This document shows positions 61,037-64,000 of a DNA stretch of 64,000 nt, one piece after another. The DNA lies in NCBI GenBank assembly GCA_015066045.1, contig SVPD01000001.1:171277-235276 (forward strand). The letters run 5' to 3'. This stretch comes from Oscillospiraceae bacterium (lineage in GTDB: Bacteria > Bacillota > Clostridia > Oscillospirales > Acutalibacteraceae). The first letter of the stretch is position 1. Each line of letters opens with the position of its first letter. The notes under the pieces are model-generated. The model worked only from the letters and a program-made list of their open reading frames with translations, searched no databases and was not told where the DNA came from. Both the position numbers and the translations under genes were made by a program.

Positions 61037-61172
61037 TTCTTTCACTCTCCTTCTGAATACTTTTTGCGTTTGCAAATATATTTTGTGATTAATTTTTGAT
61101 TATATTAATGTAACTATTTGGCAATTAATATATTAAGCATAAAAAAATATTATGTATATTTTATCAAAAAAC

Positions 61173-61201
61173 TTGCATATTTTTTACTTTTGCAGTATAA
61201 T
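61173..61201 (+). promoter_or_regulatory. sigma-A promoter for the PHP-YfcC operon
   Basis: TTGCAT (61173-61178) and TATAAT (61196-61201) are 17 bases apart, 28 bases before ATG 61230. Confidence 0.68.
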
Positions 61202-61229
61202 ACTAAAAATTTATTTTGGAGAGATGATT

Positions 61230-62042
61230 ATGAGCGGCCAGAGACTGATAGATATGCATGTTCATTCGGATAATTCGCCCGACGGCATACATTCTCCTAT
61301 GTATGTCTGTGAATGTGCCGTAAAAAACAAGCTCGGTGCTATAGCGATTACAGACCACTGTGAGGTAGATGAGTTCTTCACGGAAAAATACAATAATATG
61401 ATTTTTCATTCATTTTTTGAATGCAGTAAAGCACGCTCGGCTTTCGAGGGTGAGCTTCTCGTTCTTATCGGTCTGGAAATAGGTCAGCCATTAAGCAACG
61501 TAGAGCTGGCAGACAAGATAGTAAATCATCATAGCTACGATTTTGTTTTAGGCAGCATTCACACTCCCGACGGATTTGACAGGGATATTAAAGAGATAGA
61601 ATATGACAAAACAGATGTTTATAAATTTATGGAGAATTATTTTCTTCAGCTTACCGAAATAGCCAAATGGGACGGCTGCGATGCTCTTGCGCACATAACC
61701 TGCCCCATGAGACGTATTCAGGGAAAATACAAAATAGATTTTGACTATTCTAAAATAAGAACCGTCACGGATGAGCTGCTTAAAACGATGATCAGCTACG
61801 GAAAGGCTTTGGAAATCAATACCTCCGGTCTCAGACAGGCAATCGGTCTCACGATGCCTGACATCAATATAATCAGAAGATACCGTGAGCTTGGCGGAAA
61901 GCTTCTTACCATAGGCTCAGATGCGCATAACGCTAACGACTGTGGTAAGGGCATAAAGGAAGGTATGGAAATAGCGAAGCAATGCGGCTTTGATAAGCTT
62001 ACATTTTATGTAAACAGAGAAAGTCTGGAATTAGAAATATAA
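61230..62042 (+). CDS. PHP domain phosphoesterase (histidinol-phosphatase-like)
   Basis: This 270-residue PHP-family protein has metal motifs DMHVHSDNS (about 8-16), AITDHCEV (about 47-54), GSIHTPD and GSDAHN near the end. The layout matches HisK/HisJ-type histidinol-phosphatases, but no histidine genes are near, so the substrate may be another phosphoester. ATG 61230 is 6 bases after GGAGAG; the in-frame ATG at 61152 lies upstream of the promoter. It precedes the YfcC gene by 13 bases. Confidence 0.87.
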   Translation: MSGQRLIDMHVHSDNSPDGIHSPMYVCECAVKNKLGAIAITDHCEVDEFFTEKYNNMIFHSFFECSKARSAFEGELLVLIGLEIGQPLSNVELADKIVNHHSYDFVLGSIHTPDGFDRDIKEIEYDKTDVYKFMENYFLQLTEIAKWDGCDALAHITCPMRRIQGKYKIDFDYSKIRTVTDELLKTMISYGKALEINTSGLRQAIGLTMPDINIIRRYRELGGKLLTIGSDAHNANDCGKGIKEGMEIAKQCGFDKLTFYVNRESLELEI

Positions 62043-62055
62043 AGAGGTATAATTA

Positions 62056-63543
62056 ATGGACAAGAAAGAAAAAATTACTTCGGGTATTAAAATTGAAAAG
62101 AAAACCATCATCGGCATAACTGCACTGCTTTTTGCGATAATGATTTTTGCAGGTGTGCTGACACAGGTAGTTCCAACCGGTGCCTATCACACAGATTCAA
62201 ACGGCTCGATAATAAACGGAACCTACCACGAAATCAGCCGTGAAGAGGTCGGCTATAGCTTCTGGAGAGTCTTTATTTCCCCTATCGAAACCTTTATTTA
62301 TTCGACCTCCGATGCTCTGACGGGCGTTTCTATCATACTTATCATCGTTCTGATAGGCGGCACCTTCCTCATTCTGGATAAGAGCGGTGTTCTCAAATAT
62401 ATGATGAACACTGTGGTCAATAAATTTTCCGATAAAAAATATCTGCTTTTGTCAGCGATGGTATTTTTCTGTATGATTCTCAGCTCCTTCGCAGGAATAC
62501 TCGAAGAGTCAATCACATTGGTGCCCTTGGCGGTGGCTATTTCGCTTTCACTGGGCTGGGACTCATTTGTCGGCCTCGGCTTCAGTCTCATAGCCGTAGC
62601 CTTCGGTTATTCGGCTGCCACCTTTAATCCCTTTAATGTAGGTATAGTTCAGTCTATGGCTAACCTGCCGATGTTTTCAGGCGTTCTTTTCAGATGCTTC
62701 ATTTTCGCCGTCATTTATTCCATTCTCACGCTTTTCCTCGTGCGGTATGCGAAGAAGGTGGAAAAAAATCCCGAAAGCTCCCTTTGCTATGAAAGCGACA
62801 AAGAATTAAGAGAGCGCTTTCTGAACAAGGAAGAGACCGAAAAAGCCCTCAGTAATCCTATGATGAAAAAGGCTTCCGGTGCTTTTATCAAGGCCTTGCT
62901 GGCAGTTCTCGTCATCACTGTGGTGTGTCTGGTAACCAATACCTTCATAGAGGACAGAACTATCTCTGATATTATAGGCTATCTGCCGCTGGTATCCATG
63001 GCTATTCTTTTCACCGTAGGCGGTCTCAGAGCGGGCTATATATCCGGCATAAAGGGTAAGGAGCTTTCCTCTGGCTTCGTAGCAGGAGCAAAAACCATTC
63101 TTCCCGTAGCACCGGTTATCATTCTTATTATCTGCGTTACTTACATACTTAAGCAGGGTATGATAATCGATACTCTTCTATACTGGGTATATAATCTTAC
63201 CAAATCCTTCAATCCGAACATTTCAATTATAATTATTTTCGCGGTAATCTGTATTTTTGAGTTCTTTATCGGAAGCGGCTCTGCCAAGGCCTTTCTGCTT
63301 ATGCCGATTCTTATTCCTCTCGTAGATATGCTCTCTATCGGCAGACAGAATCTTATCGTTGCTTTCTGTCTGAGCGACGGACTCTGTAATGTGCTTTTTC
63401 CCACAAACGGACTGCTTATTATCGCTTTAGGTATAATCAATATTTCCTATTTCAAATACATAAAGATTTCCTGGAAGCTGTTTCTGGCGGAATTTATAGC
63501 AAGCATCGGACTGCTGATGCTCGGTAACGCAATCGGCTACTGA
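62056..63543 (+). CDS. YfcC family carrier protein
   Basis: This 495-residue protein belongs to the YfcC/DcuC-type anaerobic carriers (PF03606), with about twelve hydrophobic segments. The QVVPTGAYH element after the first helix and the FNPFNVGIVQ and FIGSGSAKAF re-entrant motifs are typical. Related proteins move C4-dicarboxylates, amino acids or arginine/ornithine; the substrate here is unknown. It is co-transcribed with the PHP gene. Hairpins about 50 bases downstream may end the transcript. Confidence 0.88.
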   Translation: MDKKEKITSGIKIEKKTIIGITALLFAIMIFAGVLTQVVPTGAYHTDSNGSIINGTYHEISREEVGYSFWRVFISPIETFIYSTSDALTGVSIILIIVLIGGTFLILDKSGVLKYMMNTVVNKFSDKKYLLLSAMVFFCMILSSFAGILEESITLVPLAVAISLSLGWDSFVGLGFSLIAVAFGYSAATFNPFNVGIVQSMANLPMFSGVLFRCFIFAVIYSILTLFLVRYAKKVEKNPESSLCYESDKELRERFLNKEETEKALSNPMMKKASGAFIKALLAVLVITVVCLVTNTFIEDRTISDIIGYLPLVSMAILFTVGGLRAGYISGIKGKELSSGFVAGAKTILPVAPVIILIICVTYILKQGMIIDTLLYWVYNLTKSFNPNISIIIIFAVICIFEFFIGSGSAKAFLLMPILIPLVDMLSIGRQNLIVAFCLSDGLCNVLFPTNGLLIIALGIINISYFKYIKISWKLFLAEFIASIGLLMLGNAIGY

Positions 63544-63590
63544 TAAACTAACTGGACTTCACAGTAAGTGCATACCAAAAAGAAAAAACA

Positions 63591-63668
63591 AAAACAGATG
63601 TGTAAGTCGGGCGACACTTTCTTATGAAGTGTCGCCCTTGCTTCTGACTTATAAAACACATCTGTTTT
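63591..63668. repeat. nested three-part hairpin
   Basis: Outer arms of 13 bases (63591-63603 and 63656-63668), middle arms of 5 bases (63604-63608 and 63646-63650) and inner arms of 11 bases (63609-63619 and 63627-63637) are each perfect inverse complements, giving a 78-base rod with internal loops. On the minus strand it is followed by TTTTTGTTTTTT, a good terminator tail; on the plus strand the tail is weak. Confidence 0.85.
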
Positions 63669-63880
63669 AACTTTTGCTATAACAAATATTTGCATTTTTA
63701 GACGTTTTTTCGTCCTACCGAAGTATAATCATACGTCTTCGGGACGAAGAAAACATATCTGCATCTTACTGCGACGATCCGAAATTTTGTCTGTTTTACC
63801 CCGTAAAAGGCGTCTTAAAAAAAGCGTTTACTCCCTTTTCCTCTCACCGCAGCAGATATAAGGGCAAATACGGCAATAGT

Positions 63881-63952
63881 AACCCCCCGGCTAAGCCGGG
63901 GGTTCTTCATATGCGGGCTAAGCCCTATGTTACCAGCAACTCCTTAAGGAGT
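63881..63952. mobile_element. three hairpins resembling an IS200/IS605-type element end
   Basis: CCCCCGGC-TAA-GCCGGGGG (63884-63902), GGGC-TAA-GCCC (63915-63925) and the perfect palindrome ACTCCTTAAGGAGT (63939-63952) lie in a row. Strings of short GC-rich hairpins of this kind occur at the ends of IS200/IS605 elements and in the RNA that guides TnpB. No transposase frame is visible; it would lie beyond base 64000. The call rests on structure and memory of similar sequences only. Confidence 0.4.
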
Positions 63953-64000
63953 ATCCTTTTTCTTCTTTTGCATAGTTTAATTATTAGCTACTACTAAAAT

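Larger units (their letters stand above)
63544..64000. other. gene-free right end with several hairpins
   Basis: No convincing frame is present in the last 457 bases. The stretch holds a nested hairpin (63591-63668), a hairpin formed by CGTCC/CCGAAG and CTTCGG/GACG parts near 63710-63746, and three short hairpins at 63884-63952. On the minus strand all frames entering from the right edge stop by 63977, so a minus-strand gene outside the window would end before or at that point. Confidence 0.75.

Noticed and set aside
61152..61229. Longer PHP protein start
   Set aside because: The upstream codons cover the promoter, and ATG 61230 has a well-spaced GGAGAG.
1..64000. CRISPR array, tRNA, rRNA or prophage
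   Set aside because: No spaced direct repeats, no cloverleaf-like sequence with expected conserved bases and no phage structural genes were recognised by eye.

Overview
The window comes from a low-to-middle GC, endospore-forming member of the Bacillota, most likely class Clostridia and probably an Oscillospiraceae/Ruminococcaceae-type gut lineage. The evidence is a complete eight-gene spoIIIA operon, a small acid-soluble spore protein, GerW, a SpoVM-like peptide, SpoIVFB-like and SpoIIM-like membrane proteins, and clostridial gene orders (scpAB with GerW and DacB; nusB-xseAB-ispA-dxs-tlyA-nadK-argR-recN; TIGR03960-DUF2344). The lineage is inferred from gene content; no rRNA is present. No tRNA, CRISPR array or prophage was found.

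Region 1 to 26330 (+ strand) is a nearly unbroken run of tightly packed genes. It starts with two M42 aminopeptidases (the first cut by the window edge), a GNAT enzyme, an aluminium-resistance/methionine gamma-lyase-type PLP protein, DUF2461 and a phosphohexomutase. YqhQ (DUF1385), prmC, a site-2 protease, scpA, scpB, DUF2953, gerW, dacB and rluB follow. After a consensus sigma-A promoter at 13240 comes the yicC-remA-gmk-rpoZ-priA-def-fmt-zinc protease-rsmB-rlmN-prpC-prkC-rsgA series, which links nucleotide supply, translation start, ribosome maturation and PASTA-kinase signalling. It ends in a small transcription unit with a 49-residue membrane protein and a 25-residue SpoVM-like peptide.

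Region 26341 to 36482 is mixed. It has ttcA, a minus-strand HAD-HD-CmpB-TetR operon, a divergent NUDIX gene with a pyrophosphatase-like front domain, a small multidrug export protein, an ABC-F ATPase, a Xer-type tyrosine recombinase behind an AT-rich 620-base spacer, a SpoIIM-like protein, a TIGR04086 protein and yajC. The spacer holds two sites built from the same pair of 11-base arms, in opposite orientation, one of them overlapping the recombinase promoter. This is the least explained structure in the window.

Region 36570 to 57742 is mostly on the minus strand: an M23 peptidase/SpoIVFB-like protease/radical SAM/DUF2344 operon, a plus-strand pair of DUF5058-type membrane proteins, tyrS, the recN-to-nusB operon (isoprenoid precursors, NAD kinase, exonuclease VII, arginine repressor) and spoIIIAH-AA. 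Region 57885 to 64000 has a large YfhO membrane protein, a SASP gene, a PHP phosphoesterase with a YfcC transporter, and a 450-base tail without genes. The tail carries a nested hairpin and three short hairpins that look like the end of an IS200/IS605-type element lying mostly outside the window.
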